64,000 bases of DNA. Source: Chitinophagales bacterium (GTDB taxonomy: Bacteria > Bacteroidota > Bacteroidia > Chitinophagales > UBA2359). Both the position numbers and the translations under genes were made by a program. Below the pieces are notes generated by a model. The model was not told where the DNA came from. It did not search any database and saw only the letters and a program-made list of their open reading frames with translations. Positions 17,149-26,691 of this stretch are shown one piece after another. Location: contig JAWKLZ010000002.1 of assembly GCA_041392475.1 (NCBI GenBank), forward strand, positions 2,240,501 to 2,304,500. The letters are read 5' to 3'. Position 1 is the first letter of the stretch. Each line of letters opens with the position of its first letter.

Positions 17149-17643
17149 ATGAAGAATTTCCTTTTATTTTCAGTCCCCTTATTTGTGGCTGCAATGTTGT
17201 TTTCAGTTCCTACTTTCGCTCAAAAAAAACATGACCACAAACACAAGAAAGTGCATATAGAGCATCCCCACAAGTCGAAAAAAGCCGATAAACACGTTGT
17301 TGTTCAAAAAAACTACAACAATACACGAATCGTCAATCACAACCATACCACTATAGTGACTCCATCAAACAGCAAACACCTCAAAGTATTGCCTGCGGGT
17401 CATACCAAGGTTGTGATAGGAGGCGTTCCTTACTATCGCTATTCTAATAACTACTACCAATGGTATCCTAATTTGGGCGTTTACCAAGTTACCCGTTCGC
17501 CGATAGGTACTGTTGTAACCAATATTCCATCCGGGTATAGAGTGGTACAATACAATGGTGCAAAACATTATTTTGTAAACGGCGTGTATTATCGCCCCGA
17601 AATTCGAAATGGTTCACCAGTCTATATGATTGTCAATTTTTAA
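17149..17643 (+). CDS. DUF6515-like secreted protein
   Basis: 164 residues. It starts at the ATG giving MKNFLLFSVPLFVAAML, ahead of a cleavable signal (VPTFAQ); the TTG three codons upstream is not needed. The mature N-terminus is very rich in His and Lys (HDHKHKKVHIEHPHKSKK), which may bind metal or polyanions (inference). The C-terminal half has tyrosine-rich repeats (GGVPYYRYSNNYYQWY, GYRVVQYNGAKHYFVNGVYYRP), the hallmark of the DUF6515 family. The location is the periplasm or outer membrane and the function is unknown. It is monocistronic, with a strong bidirectional terminator behind it. Confidence 0.7.
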   Translation: MKNFLLFSVPLFVAAMLFSVPTFAQKKHDHKHKKVHIEHPHKSKKADKHVVVQKNYNNTRIVNHNHTTIVTPSNSKHLKVLPAGHTKVVIGGVPYYRYSNNYYQWYPNLGVYQVTRSPIGTVVTNIPSGYRVVQYNGAKHYFVNGVYYRPEIRNGSPVYMIVNF

Positions 17644-17691
17644 CAGAAGGCGGTCTAAAAAATCCTAATATTGATGCAGATATAAGAGAAA

Positions 17692-17722
17692 AGGCTTCAA
17701 AAGTTAAATACTTTTGAAGCCT
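17692..17722. terminator. Bidirectional terminator between convergent genes
   Basis: 12-bp perfect stem AGGCTTCAAAAG / CTTTTGAAGCCT with a 7-nt loop. It is followed on the plus strand by TTTTATTTTTG and on the minus strand by TTTTCTCTT. It separates the DUF6515 gene from the convergent ABC transporter gene. Confidence 0.85.
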
Positions 17723-17753
17723 TTTTATTTTTGTAAATTTTACTGCCTTCAAA

Positions 17754-19526
17754 TTACAATGCCTCAGCTGCGGCAAATTGCGTATCGTGCAATTCTCGAT
17801 AATGTCCACCAAGTGCCAATAACTCCTCGTGTGTACCGATTTCTACAATTTGCCCTTTGTTGAGTACCATGATTTTATCCGCATTTTTAATGGTTGATAG
17901 ACGGTGAGCAATGACAATAGAAGTCCGTCCCTTTATGAGTTTTTCTATAGCACTTTGGACGAGCCATTCCGTTTCGGTATCAATCGAAGAAGTCGCTTCA
18001 TCGAGAATCAAAATGCGGGGGTCAAATACCAAAGCACGAATAAAGGAAATCAATTGACGCTGCCCCAAGGAAAGCGTTGCACCTCTTTCCATCACATTGT
18101 AGTCGTATTGATTGGGCAGCCTTTCGATGAACTCATTTGCCCCAACAATGTTTGCAGCCTCATACACCTGCTCAGGGGTGATTTCTGGGCTTCTAAGGCT
18201 AATATTGTCATAGACCGAACCCGAAAACAGGAATACATCTTGCAGCACCAAACCAATGTTTTTGCGGAGAGAATGAAGATCATAGTCCTCTACTTTTACC
18301 CCATCAATCTTGATAGTGCCTTTTTGAATGTCGTAAAAACGGTTGAGAATATTGATGATAGAAGATTTTCCCGCTCCCGTTGGGCCCACAATCGCCAATG
18401 TTTGCCCTGCTTCAATGCTAAAACTTACGCCTCGAAGCACCATGTCTTTCTCATTGTAGGCAAACCATACATCATCAAACTCTATTTTACCTTTGACATG
18501 ATCCACTTTCTTAGCCCCTTCATTTGAGATGCGTTCTTCTCCTCGATCCAGTAGCGCAAAAATGCGTTCTGAAGCCACAAGTCCCATTTGTAGGGTGTTG
18601 AATTTATCTGCCAATACCCTCAAAGGGCGAAACAACATATTGAGGTACATGATAAAAGCAATCAACACGCCCAAACTTGCCTGCCCATTTATCACCAAAT
18701 TGGAGCCAAACCAAACCATCAAACCCAATGCTGCTGCCAAAATGATTTCCAATACAGGAAAGAAAATAGAATAGTACCATATAGATTCAATGTGTGCATC
18801 CCGATGCCCTGCATTGATTTTGTGGTATTTTTTCATTTCTTTTTCCTCTGCGCCAAATATCTGCACAATGCCCATGCCTGTGATGTGTTCCTGTAAAAAA
18901 GCATTGAGGCGGGCCACTTGTGTTCGGACGGATTGAAAAGAAGATTTTACTTTTTCCTTAAAAACATAAGTGCTGTAAATAATCAAAGGGAAAGGGGCAA
19001 GACACATCAAGGTCAGTTTCCAATCGGTGTAAAACATCACCCCCATCACCATCACTAGGGTCAATAAATCGGCAATAATGTTAATCAAACCCTCCGAAAA
19101 AACATCGTTGATTGTTTCTACATCGTTGATAGTGCGAGTAGTAGAAGTGCCAATTGCCGTATTGTCAAAATAACGCAATCGGAATTGAAGGATGTGGTCG
19201 AAGACCCGAACCCGAAGGTTTTTGATGACCGACTGACCGAGCCAACTGGTGAGGTAAATAAAATTGTAGCGAAGTATAGATTCCAAAATCAATACCCCAA
19301 TCAATATCATTGCCATGTTTTGCAGTCCTTCTTGATTGGGAATCAGGATATAATTATCAACCGTTAGCTGAATCAAATAAGGGCTAAGAGGTGACATAAT
19401 GGCCAATAAAATAGCCAATACGGTAGCCCCAAAAAAGGCTTTTTTGAAGGGGCGAGCGAGTCGTATTACCCGCATAAACAAATCCCAATCTAAGATACTA
19501 CCCGTTCGTTTTGTAATTGTACTCAA
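17754..19526 (-). CDS. ABC exporter half-transporter (ATP-binding and permease)
   Basis: A 590-residue MsbA/type IV ABC exporter. The first ~320 residues form a six-helix membrane domain (for example FFGATVLAILLAIMSPLSPY and FFPVLEIILAAALGLMVWFG). The nucleotide-binding domain follows, with Walker A GPTGAGKSS (near residue 385), Q-loop LQDVFLF, signature LSLGQRQ, Walker B ILILDEATSSID and H-loop IVIAHRLST. All catalytic motifs are intact, so it should work as a homodimer or with a partner half-transporter, exporting a lipid, peptide or drug. The substrate cannot be read from the sequence. It is monocistronic. Its upstream region (-7 box at 19688-19695) is abutted by an IS630-type insertion. 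Confidence 0.9.
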   Translation of the reverse strand: MSTITKRTGSILDWDLFMRVIRLARPFKKAFFGATVLAILLAIMSPLSPYLIQLTVDNYILIPNQEGLQNMAMILIGVLILESILRYNFIYLTSWLGQSVIKNLRVRVFDHILQFRLRYFDNTAIGTSTTRTINDVETINDVFSEGLINIIADLLTLVMVMGVMFYTDWKLTLMCLAPFPLIIYSTYVFKEKVKSSFQSVRTQVARLNAFLQEHITGMGIVQIFGAEEKEMKKYHKINAGHRDAHIESIWYYSIFFPVLEIILAAALGLMVWFGSNLVINGQASLGVLIAFIMYLNMLFRPLRVLADKFNTLQMGLVASERIFALLDRGEERISNEGAKKVDHVKGKIEFDDVWFAYNEKDMVLRGVSFSIEAGQTLAIVGPTGAGKSSIINILNRFYDIQKGTIKIDGVKVEDYDLHSLRKNIGLVLQDVFLFSGSVYDNISLRSPEITPEQVYEAANIVGANEFIERLPNQYDYNVMERGATLSLGQRQLISFIRALVFDPRILILDEATSSIDTETEWLVQSAIEKLIKGRTSIVIAHRLSTIKNADKIMVLNKGQIVEIGTHEELLALGGHYRELHDTQFAAAEAL

Positions 19527-19687
19527 TCGTTTGTGTGGTTTTGGTGAGAGGTCAGTTGTTAGGGAACAGAAGTCAGGTTTGGTTTTTAAAGTGAATCTGC
19601 TCGCCTTTTACTGTTTGAAAACACACTTAAAGAAAGATTGTTCGGAGGTGAGTTGTGAACTAAGTTCTTAGCCATTCCTCTACTTTC

Positions 19688-19695
19688 CAAAGATA
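19688..19695 (-). promoter_or_regulatory. -7 promoter box upstream of the ABC exporter
   Basis: TATCTTTG on the minus strand matches TAnnTTTG exactly, 162 bp before the exporter start. The matching -33 position falls at or inside the left edge of the insertion element (about 19715-19722), and no TTTG is seen there. Confidence 0.4.
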
Positions 19696-19717
19696 ACCAA
19701 AAAACCTCCAATGACTA

Positions 19718-20999
19718 ATTGTGATACAAAAAATAAGCGGGCAATTTGGATAAGTGCGAAGTTTATTGTATATTAATATATATGATTAAGATAACGATGA
19801 AGAACAAGAGGTTAGAACAACAACTATTAAAAGATATTATTCTACGTCACCCCAAGCCTTACATGCGAGAACGAGCAAGTGCTGTACTTCAAGTTCATGA
19901 AGGCTCATCTAGTCGGCAAGTGGCACTCAATGGTTTACTTCATCAACGCAAACCCGATACAGTATATCAATGGCTGCATCGTTATAATGATGAAGGATTC
20001 TTAGGTTTATATAATCGCCCTGGTCGAGGTCGTAAACCCAATTATGATGAAAGCCAAAAAGAGCAAATCCGAAAGCAAGTTCGCTTGATTATTCTACATG
20101 AACATGAGGAGTTTGTGAGTGCCTATCCTCGCTGAAGGTTAGAAGACCTACAAGAAGCTTGTAAGGAAATATTGCCCTACACTTCTATTTCAGGTTTACA
20201 TCATGTTTTACGTGAATTTGGGATTAGCTATCAAAGAGCTCGTCCTTATATTCATTCACCAGACAGAGAATATAAGCAAAAAGAGGCTTTTTTGCATCAA
20301 ATTCTGCAAAATCGCATCCCTATTCAAGAAGAAGTGTTGTTTCAAGATGAATTTACTTTCTATGCTGAGGCAAGTCTGGCTAAGGACTTTGCCCCCATAG
20401 GAAGACAACCGCTTCAACGTTGGGCTTATAAAAATAAGGATAAACGTATTTGTGCTACTATGAACGCTTTTACAGGAGAAGTACATGCAATGATTGCTCC
20501 CAAAATTGGTATAGATGCCTTTGTAGAGTTTCTACAACAGCTACAAGAACAGTATCCTAAAGCACAGACCATTTATATGGTAGTAGATAATTGTCCTGTG
20601 CATTTTCACCCCGATGTACAAGCCACTTTGCAAGAACAAATCCATGATTTTGAACTACATTTGCCGTCTTCTTGGAGAAATGTACAACCAAAAGAAAAAT
20701 TCAAACAATTGGATTTGAACGTCCAAATGGTTCCTTTACCTACGTATGCATCATGGCTCAATCCGATTGAGAAACTTTGGAAATTACTCAATCAAGAGGT
20801 GATACATCTACATCGTATTCCTAATCATTTCAAAGAACTGGTTGGCAAAGTGCAAGAGTGGTTTGAGCAATTTGAAAATGCCTCTGATAGACTCTTAAGT
20901 TTTTGTGGCCTGAAAAAACCAAATAGTATCTTTGCCAAGGACATCATAATCAATAGAAATCGCTCTGGGTAAATTACCCGTTTATTTTTTGAATGGCAA
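19718..20999 (+). mobile_element. IS630-type insertion sequence
   Basis: About 1.28 kb with imperfect terminal inverted repeats: AAAAAATAAGCGGGCAATTT on the left (19728-19747) and AAAAAATAAACGGGTAATTT on the right (20971-20990, complement), with weaker similarity further out to ATTG. TA dinucleotides flank the ends (19716-19717 and 21000-21001), as expected for IS630/Tc1-type TA target duplication. The exact ends are uncertain by one or two bases. It contains one transposase frame interrupted by an in-frame TGA. It lies just upstream of the ABC exporter promoter. Confidence 0.7.
19782..20972 (+). pseudogene. IS630-family transposase interrupted by an in-frame TGA
   Basis: The N-terminal 118 residues carry helix-turn-helix DNA-binding segments (SSRQVALNGLLHQRKPDTVY, then GLYNRPGRGRKPNYDES). 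The frame then meets TGA at 20133-20135 and continues in the same frame with RLEDLQEACKEILPY. The C-terminal part holds the IS630 DDE catalytic motifs: D in LFQDEFTFY, D in YMVVDNCPVHF, and E in ASWLNPIEKLWKLLN. Sequence on both sides looks undamaged, so one nucleotide change (probably TGG to TGA) explains the break. Unless the stop is read through, no full-length transposase is made. Initiation is at the ATG of 19782 or 19797. Confidence 0.85.
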
Positions 21000-21280
21000 T
21001 AATTCCGTTCCACTTTAATTCACTACGTGTTATTTAATGCCAAAGCTACATACTCTTTCATAATAATGTCCTTCACTAAATTGGTATTGAAAAAATCCAT
21101 CAATACTAAATACCATTTAAGTACCTAACCAGATTTAAAAGGACACTAAAATCTTCACAAGAAATTAATAATAAACATTTTGTGATTTTTGAAATGTACC
21201 AATAATTTTGATTAGGTACTTATTTAGAGTACAGTTTGCGTTAAACAAATCGCAAAACTGTTTCAGGTAAAAAAAATATT

Positions 21281-24200
21281 CTATTCCAAGTCCTTTTTAT
21301 TTACAAAGAACTCTTCAAATCCATAAAAAACTCTCTGAAATCCTTCAACTTCTGAGTCTTTTATTTCCATATTTTGCTTTAAATATAACAGAGGTACCTT
21401 CAGTTTTACATCTGAAGACAGTTTGGGTGCTTCATACAAGCTTACAAATTTTGCAGAAGACACAGTTTGTTCAATATCTGCATCGATGAAGATTGGTTTG
21501 ACTCTAAAATCTCGCCCATTGAAAATATCAACGTTTAACTCTAAAGTATTTCCTTTAGCACTTGCAGCCAATTTTGTCGGTTGTGTTTCCCAATGTGAAA
21601 ATGCTCTTGAAGGATCTACTGACTTTGCTTCCAAAGAAAAGTTTTTATTTTCCATAAGTACATTGTATTGGCTGTGGCTCAGCGTATCAGTTTTATTATC
21701 GTTAGTATTTTTAACAATCAGTCTTGCAGCTGAATCATTGGTATTTAGGCGAAAGTCACATACTTTTTGCTTGGTGACAACATCCTCGTAATCTCTTCTC
21801 ACATTAAACTTTAGTTTCAATATTTCAACCTCACCATCCATGTTTTCCATTTTGGCGGACAGCTTTATTTTTGACCATGCTGGCTTGAGGGTAAACAGAT
21901 TGTTGTAATTTACCTTGCCCCCATCGCCAATTAAATAATTAATCATATTGGCATAGATTTCAGAATTTTGACTTGCATTGGATCGCTTAGCTTGTTCATT
22001 TGAGCCACTTTTCGGTGCGCTCAAAGTCCAAGTCCATTTTTCCAAAGAATTTTTGTCATCTTCAAACAAATAGAACTTATCATCTTTTCGCAATACTCCT
22101 TTGTTGTCAAATGTTATCGTCAAATCAATTCTTTCGCTTCCTTTGAGGGGGCGAGATAACTCAAAATCTTCCAACTCAAATGAGATGATGCGTATATTGT
22201 TTTTGTCTGGCTGTACGATTGCATCGTTAAAATCATTGTATAAGTCAATGGTATAATATTTTTCGTCATTCAATGCTTCTAATGCGTTTTTGCTGTTCAC
22301 AAATATTTTCGCTCCGTAGTATTCTCCCTCCTCATTTTCTGCATCTTGCTTATGGGTATTGGTGGCATGTGAAACAATTGCATTCTTTATGTTTTTCAAG
22401 CTGTTGCTATACTCCTGTTTCATTCTGTCTATTTTTGCAGAAATATCATTGGTAGATTTTAATTCTCTCGAAAATAGCTTTCTATAGTTGGCTACCTCAT
22501 AAGGATAAGGCTTCAATGTGGTATAGTTATATACTTTGATCAGTTGATACTCCATCCATTTTAATCTTTCTAAGGACTGGGTTTGAATAAGAGACATGCT
22601 ATTAGCCAGTAAAGGGTCCATATAGGCTTCCTCATCGGCTAAAATATTATTCAGTTCGTGTTTCTGATTGCTGAGGTTAAAAATTTTGCTGGTGATTTCC
22701 CCCTTATTCAGCAATTCCTTTCTCAATCTTACTGCAAACTTGCCGTTCTCACGAGCATTGTATTTTATCTCTTCTCCTATCAACCTGTATTCTTGTGACT
22801 TATTTATCACTCTATCAATAGCATTGTTGAGGTAAGAAGTGTTGACAAATGTGCTGTATATCTCTTCTCCTCCTTTTAGAGCGAAAGATGCCATGGCGTT
22901 TATCTTTTCATTTTTTTCATTCAGTTTATTGATTTTTCCTTCGAGTTCTCCTTTCTTTTCCTTGTATTGTTCGAGAGACGCTGGAAGTTTGGTCGTGATG
23001 TAATTGCCCGTAGTATCTACTTTCCAACCATTGAAGCCTTTTTGGAATATATTATTGTTTTTGCGGTACTCTAAATCAGCCAACTCACTCTGAACTGGTG
23101 CTAATTTGTTTTCACGCACTTTGTCCAAAAGAGGCACAATGTTTACCTCTTGCATCACAGCTTCTGCGTTTTCTGCTTTAGAATATATTTTATCCGATGC
23201 TACGCTCCCTAATTTATCTACCATAGAGTAAGTAAACTTTCCAGCAGCAGGTCCGCCATAAGCTGTTGCTACACAAGCACCTGCTACAGCTAAGGTTTTG
23301 GCACCAATTCTCACCCATTTTTCTTGTTCTGCATCCTTTTTCGCTTTTTCTCGAAGTTCTGTTTCCTTCTTTTTTAATTTCTCTTGTAGTTTTTTTGCCT
23401 CTTTTGCCAAACTTTCGCCCTCTTTACCCAATTCTGTTAATTGGGTTTCATTCTTGCTTAAATCGTCAAAATTTTTGTCTATTGCAGTATTCAGACTTGT
23501 CATCAACTTCGGAATGTCTTTAACCAGTTTTGTTCGGTCATTTATATTTTTCATCGCATCATTGGCTCTTATATAAAGCTCCAAATCTTCATCAATATCA
23601 CTTTTCACCAATTGATTGATGGCTGGAAAAGATAAAACAGGTCTGTACCCCATCGGATTGTCGAATTCATCGAGGTATCGTTCATTTACATTTTTCGATG
23701 CCTGTGCCAAATCACCTCTTAGTTTCTTCGCTTCTTCTAATTTTAGTTTGAAAAAAGTTTTTTCATCCTCGTCAGAAGCATTGTTTAGGTTTGTACTAAA
23801 CTCCTTCTCAAGGTTGTTCACTCCTTCACTGATTACTTCAATAGATTTCGATATTGAACTTTTATCATCTTGTGATAGACTTTGATAGTCTTTTGTTTTG
23901 TTTTTTTCTAAAATCAGTTTGTGTTTTAAATATATAATGGAAGGAGTAAAATTATTTTTAGTGGATCGTTCGTTTGTCTTTACTTTAATGGGGGGTGAAT
24001 AGGAATAATGATCGTACAGATTGTTGAACTTTCGAAAATTATTTTCTCCTGTAGGTGTATTGACTTCATCAAAAAGAACCCATTCCCAACGAAAATTCTT
24101 AATCCAAAAATCATCACAAACTAAAGCCCCCCATTTCCTATACATATAATTATCACCCACTCCTATAACATATTTCTTTTTTTGTGTTACTTTAATATCC

Positions 24201-25303
24201 CCTTTTATGATATCCCCCTCTGTACTATATTTCAAAGAAATATCATCGATAGATGGCAAAGTCGATTTATAGTAAGGTCCGTGATGCCCCTGATTACTCC
24301 AGTGAGTATAGATATTCAAATCTTCTGAAGCAACCCAAACATTCCCTGCCATTCCTCCCTTCCCATAATCTCGATGTGAAAACTTCAATCGTGTATCTGC
24401 AAGTGCGTCTATCAAATTAGATATATCTTTTCCGTCCCATTTAAAATTATCATCGTTTGTACTTAATGTAGGTTTTTTCCCAGCTTTCTCACATCTTTGG
24501 TCTTTATTGGTAAATACAATTCCTATTGTATTATAATTTTTATCAAAGTCCCATCTCTTGCTACAGTCACCAAATTTTTCATCTAAATGAGGATAGCAAC
24601 GATATACTTCAACGGATTCCATGGTTTTAGGAGGAGTAAAGCTCACTTGTGGAAACAGAACTCCAGCCCCATCTGAGCCATTTGCTTCTAGGTGGACATC
24701 TTTTATTGATTTTGTAATGATTTTGATATCTCCCGCCTGCAATCCATCTTTTCCTTCTATGGCTAATTTATCCTCTTTCCATGGGCGTGGGTCGGTTTTC
24801 AATATGGATTTATTGAGAAAGTTTACGTTTCTTGCGTGAATCAGAATATCTACTTCTGGCAACCATAAGGATTTGTTGAGTGTAAAGACATCACAGTGTA
24901 TCTCTAGTTTTTTAATCACTCGCTCATTTGAGTCACGGTAACGTTTAGAGGCATCTATTTTTGAAACATCTAATTCAGTTAATATATCCGATGTTTCTAT
25001 GTATTTGGTTAAAGTATCAGAAGTGATGATGTCGCCAATGATTATGTGGCTATCAACATCTTTGTAAAACACCGTTTCCTTTAGTTCATCTTCTTTTGAA
25101 AACGTGATATTCGTGTGCAGTACATCCAAATTGGGTATGAGTACTTCGTAAGGCTGAGTATTGTCGACATTGTAGTTTTGAGCGGTCAGATTTGTCAGAA
25201 AAAAAGATTGTATGAGGGCAATGCCTAAGAATAAGCTCATCTTCCCAAAAGAAGAATTGTTGGTTAAAAAATTTAGAAAGGCTTGTAAATTTGAATGTTT
25301 CAT
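21281..25303 (-). CDS. Very large secreted protein with central coiled coil, unknown function
   Basis: I do not recognise the family. The likely start is the ATG at 25303 (MKHSNLQAFLNFL), which puts a signal peptide (KMSLFLGIALIQSFFLTNLTAQ) near the N-terminus; the 62 codons upstream of it are low-complexity leader. The mature protein has a beta-rich N-terminal third (EVLIPNLDVLHTNITFS, VDILIHARNVNFLNKS, VHLEANGSDGAG). Charged helical coiled-coil stretches follow in the centre (around ESLAKEAKKLQEKLKKKETE and KINKLNEKNEKINAM), with an embedded small-residue segment (AVAGACVATAYGGPAAGKF) that could be membrane-active. The last ~350 residues look like beta-sandwich domains. There is no YPNP-type sorting domain, so export across the outer membrane, if any, uses another route. 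It is monocistronic. Confidence 0.7.
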   Translation of the reverse strand: MKHSNLQAFLNFLTNNSSFGKMSLFLGIALIQSFFLTNLTAQNYNVDNTQPYEVLIPNLDVLHTNITFSKEDELKETVFYKDVDSHIIIGDIITSDTLTKYIETSDILTELDVSKIDASKRYRDSNERVIKKLEIHCDVFTLNKSLWLPEVDILIHARNVNFLNKSILKTDPRPWKEDKLAIEGKDGLQAGDIKIITKSIKDVHLEANGSDGAGVLFPQVSFTPPKTMESVEVYRCYPHLDEKFGDCSKRWDFDKNYNTIGIVFTNKDQRCEKAGKKPTLSTNDDNFKWDGKDISNLIDALADTRLKFSHRDYGKGGMAGNVWVASEDLNIYTHWSNQGHHGPYYKSTLPSIDDISLKYSTEGDIIKGDIKVTQKKKYVIGVGDNYMYRKWGALVCDDFWIKNFRWEWVLFDEVNTPTGENNFRKFNNLYDHYSYSPPIKVKTNERSTKNNFTPSIIYLKHKLILEKNKTKDYQSLSQDDKSSISKSIEVISEGVNNLEKEFSTNLNNASDEDEKTFFKLKLEEAKKLRGDLAQASKNVNERYLDEFDNPMGYRPVLSFPAINQLVKSDIDEDLELYIRANDAMKNINDRTKLVKDIPKLMTSLNTAIDKNFDDLSKNETQLTELGKEGESLAKEAKKLQEKLKKKETELREKAKKDAEQEKWVRIGAKTLAVAGACVATAYGGPAAGKFTYSMVDKLGSVASDKIYSKAENAEAVMQEVNIVPLLDKVRENKLAPVQSELADLEYRKNNNIFQKGFNGWKVDTTGNYITTKLPASLEQYKEKKGELEGKINKLNEKNEKINAMASFALKGGEEIYSTFVNTSYLNNAIDRVINKSQEYRLIGEEIKYNARENGKFAVRLRKELLNKGEITSKIFNLSNQKHELNNILADEEAYMDPLLANSMSLIQTQSLERLKWMEYQLIKVYNYTTLKPYPYEVANYRKLFSRELKSTNDISAKIDRMKQEYSNSLKNIKNAIVSHATNTHKQDAENEEGEYYGAKIFVNSKNALEALNDEKYYTIDLYNDFNDAIVQPDKNNIRIISFELEDFELSRPLKGSERIDLTITFDNKGVLRKDDKFYLFEDDKNSLEKWTWTLSAPKSGSNEQAKRSNASQNSEIYANMINYLIGDGGKVNYNNLFTLKPAWSKIKLSAKMENMDGEVEILKLKFNVRRDYEDVVTKQKVCDFRLNTNDSAARLIVKNTNDNKTDTLSHSQYNVLMENKNFSLEAKSVDPSRAFSHWETQPTKLAASAKGNTLELNVDIFNGRDFRVKPIFIDADIEQTVSSAKFVSLYEAPKLSSDVKLKVPLLYLKQNMEIKDSEVEGFQRVFYGFEEFFVNKKDLE

Positions 25304-25469
25304 TTTTTTAATGAATTTAGTTAATGATAGAAATTGGCATGAATTCGCTTTTTTGTTACGCAATAAAATTAAAATAATGCCATAAGAGTAAGTGTTGAAA
25401 TTGTTAATCGCATGTTTGTAATTGTTTTTAAGTAAATAAATTAAATGAACGTTTGTTATTGACGTAAAA

Positions 25470-25495
25470 CCTCCAATGGGCAAAACCATTGGAGG
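25470..25495 (-). terminator. Rho-independent terminator after the LytTR regulator gene
   Basis: 10-bp perfect stem CCTCCAATGG / CCATTGGAGG with a 6-nt loop, followed on the minus strand by TTTTACG. It lies 59 bp past the stop of the regulator gene. Confidence 0.7.
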
Positions 25496-25553
25496 GGCTT
25501 CAATTATTGCCGAATAAAATGTTGTTATTGTCCTTGTTGTTTGAGTTGTTGTT

Positions 25554-26309
25554 TCATCGCAGTGATTCGAGCAAAGCAGCTAGGGGTTTTCGTTTGGTTC
25601 GGCTAATGGGAATTGTATGTGATTTGATTTTCAATAGATTAGAGGCAAAGTCAACCGCATCAATACAAGCAACTTGCACGATGAATTGCCGATGAATCCG
25701 TATAAATAGCTTTGAAGGCAGCATTTTTTCCAGTTCGCTGATACCGATTCGAACCGTAAAAGCTTTTTCCGAAAGTAGGTAACATTCGCAGTAATTGTCA
25801 TTGGACTTGACAAAGGCAATTTTTTTGATGTCGACCTTTTGTATGGTATCTTTTTGCTTAAAGAAAAAATAGTTTTTGTGAACAATGTTGCTTTTTCTAC
25901 TGGGAGTGTTGGCGTTTTGATTTTTGAGGGTATAGGCTTTTGAAATAGACAATTCTATGGCTGATTTCAGCGATATTTTAGCGATGGGCTTCACCATATA
26001 ACCAATCATATTCGACAGGCTTTTGGCTTTTTCATAGTATTGTTGGTCATTGAAGGAAGTGATGTAAAGAATCGGAATTTGTAAGTCTTTGATTTGATGC
26101 CCAACTTCAATGCCCGATAAATCTCCTTTGATGCCAATGTCCATCAAAATGAGGTCGGGATGATTTTCGTAAATGACCTTCAATGCCTCATCGGAATTGT
26201 CGACTTGCGCCAATACGCTGTAGTTCAATTCTTCCAGCAACATTTGCAGCTCAAGAGCAAACGAAAGGTCGTCTTCTACTATCAGTATTTTTAAGCTAAA
26301 ATCAGACAT
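25554..26309 (-). CDS. LytTR-family response regulator
   Basis: A 251-residue two-component regulator. Receiver domain (1-125): acidic pocket VEDD, phospho-acceptor D57 in LILMDIGI, conserved Thr/Ser switch in ILYITSF and lysine in MVKPI. Linker: about 125-147. C-terminal LytTR DNA-binding domain (about 148-251): KKIAFVKSNDNYCECYLL, then FIRIHRQFIVQVACIDAVD. It should bind direct repeats upstream of target genes when phosphorylated. The histidine kinase encoded upstream on the same strand (26692-28554) is the likely partner, but a 382-bp spacer separates them, so they may be transcribed separately. The targets are unknown. Confidence 0.9.
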   Translation of the reverse strand: MSDFSLKILIVEDDLSFALELQMLLEELNYSVLAQVDNSDEALKVIYENHPDLILMDIGIKGDLSGIEVGHQIKDLQIPILYITSFNDQQYYEKAKSLSNMIGYMVKPIAKISLKSAIELSISKAYTLKNQNANTPSRKSNIVHKNYFFFKQKDTIQKVDIKKIAFVKSNDNYCECYLLSEKAFTVRIGISELEKMLPSKLFIRIHRQFIVQVACIDAVDFASNLLKIKSHTIPISRTKRKPLAALLESLR

Positions 26310-26691
26310 TGTGTTTACTTAGGATTGCCAATAAAATAACTTCTCGATTTCTTTAACTACATCCCCCTTGCCCCCTTCAAAGGGGGAATTAAGGTCGGTA
26401 ACTTATTTTATTAGAGTTACTTAAATGAAATAATAGGGAGGGCTTGGGCAAGAATGAAATCAGAAAAAAACAAGGAGCATACTGTTAGTAAACAGATTTT
26501 GAAGGTGTTGGAGTTGCTTAAGTATTTGATAAATAACATACGATTAAATTTATATTGGTTTAAATAAATAATTATTCGTTTTTTATCAAAAATATACCAT
26601 GCTTCCCTATTTAGAAAGAAAAATGTGGCGAATGGTATGTATAATGTGGCGAATGGTAAATTAGGTAAAAAATTATAATATGAGTCTATTT
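26310..26691. other. Spacer with a half-copy of the GC-rich palindromic repeat
   Basis: 382 bp between kinase and regulator without a credible gene. CCCCCT / AGGGGG at 26371-26386 within ATCCCCCTTGCCCCC resembles one arm of the compound palindrome at 54268-54348. The rest is AT-rich; a 92-codon open frame at 26417-26695 looks like chance. Confidence 0.45.

Noticed and set aside
20133..20135. Alternative genetic code (TGA as Trp) suggested by the transposase
   Set aside because: Other genes in the window end correctly at TGA (for example the tamL gene), so TGA is a normal stop.
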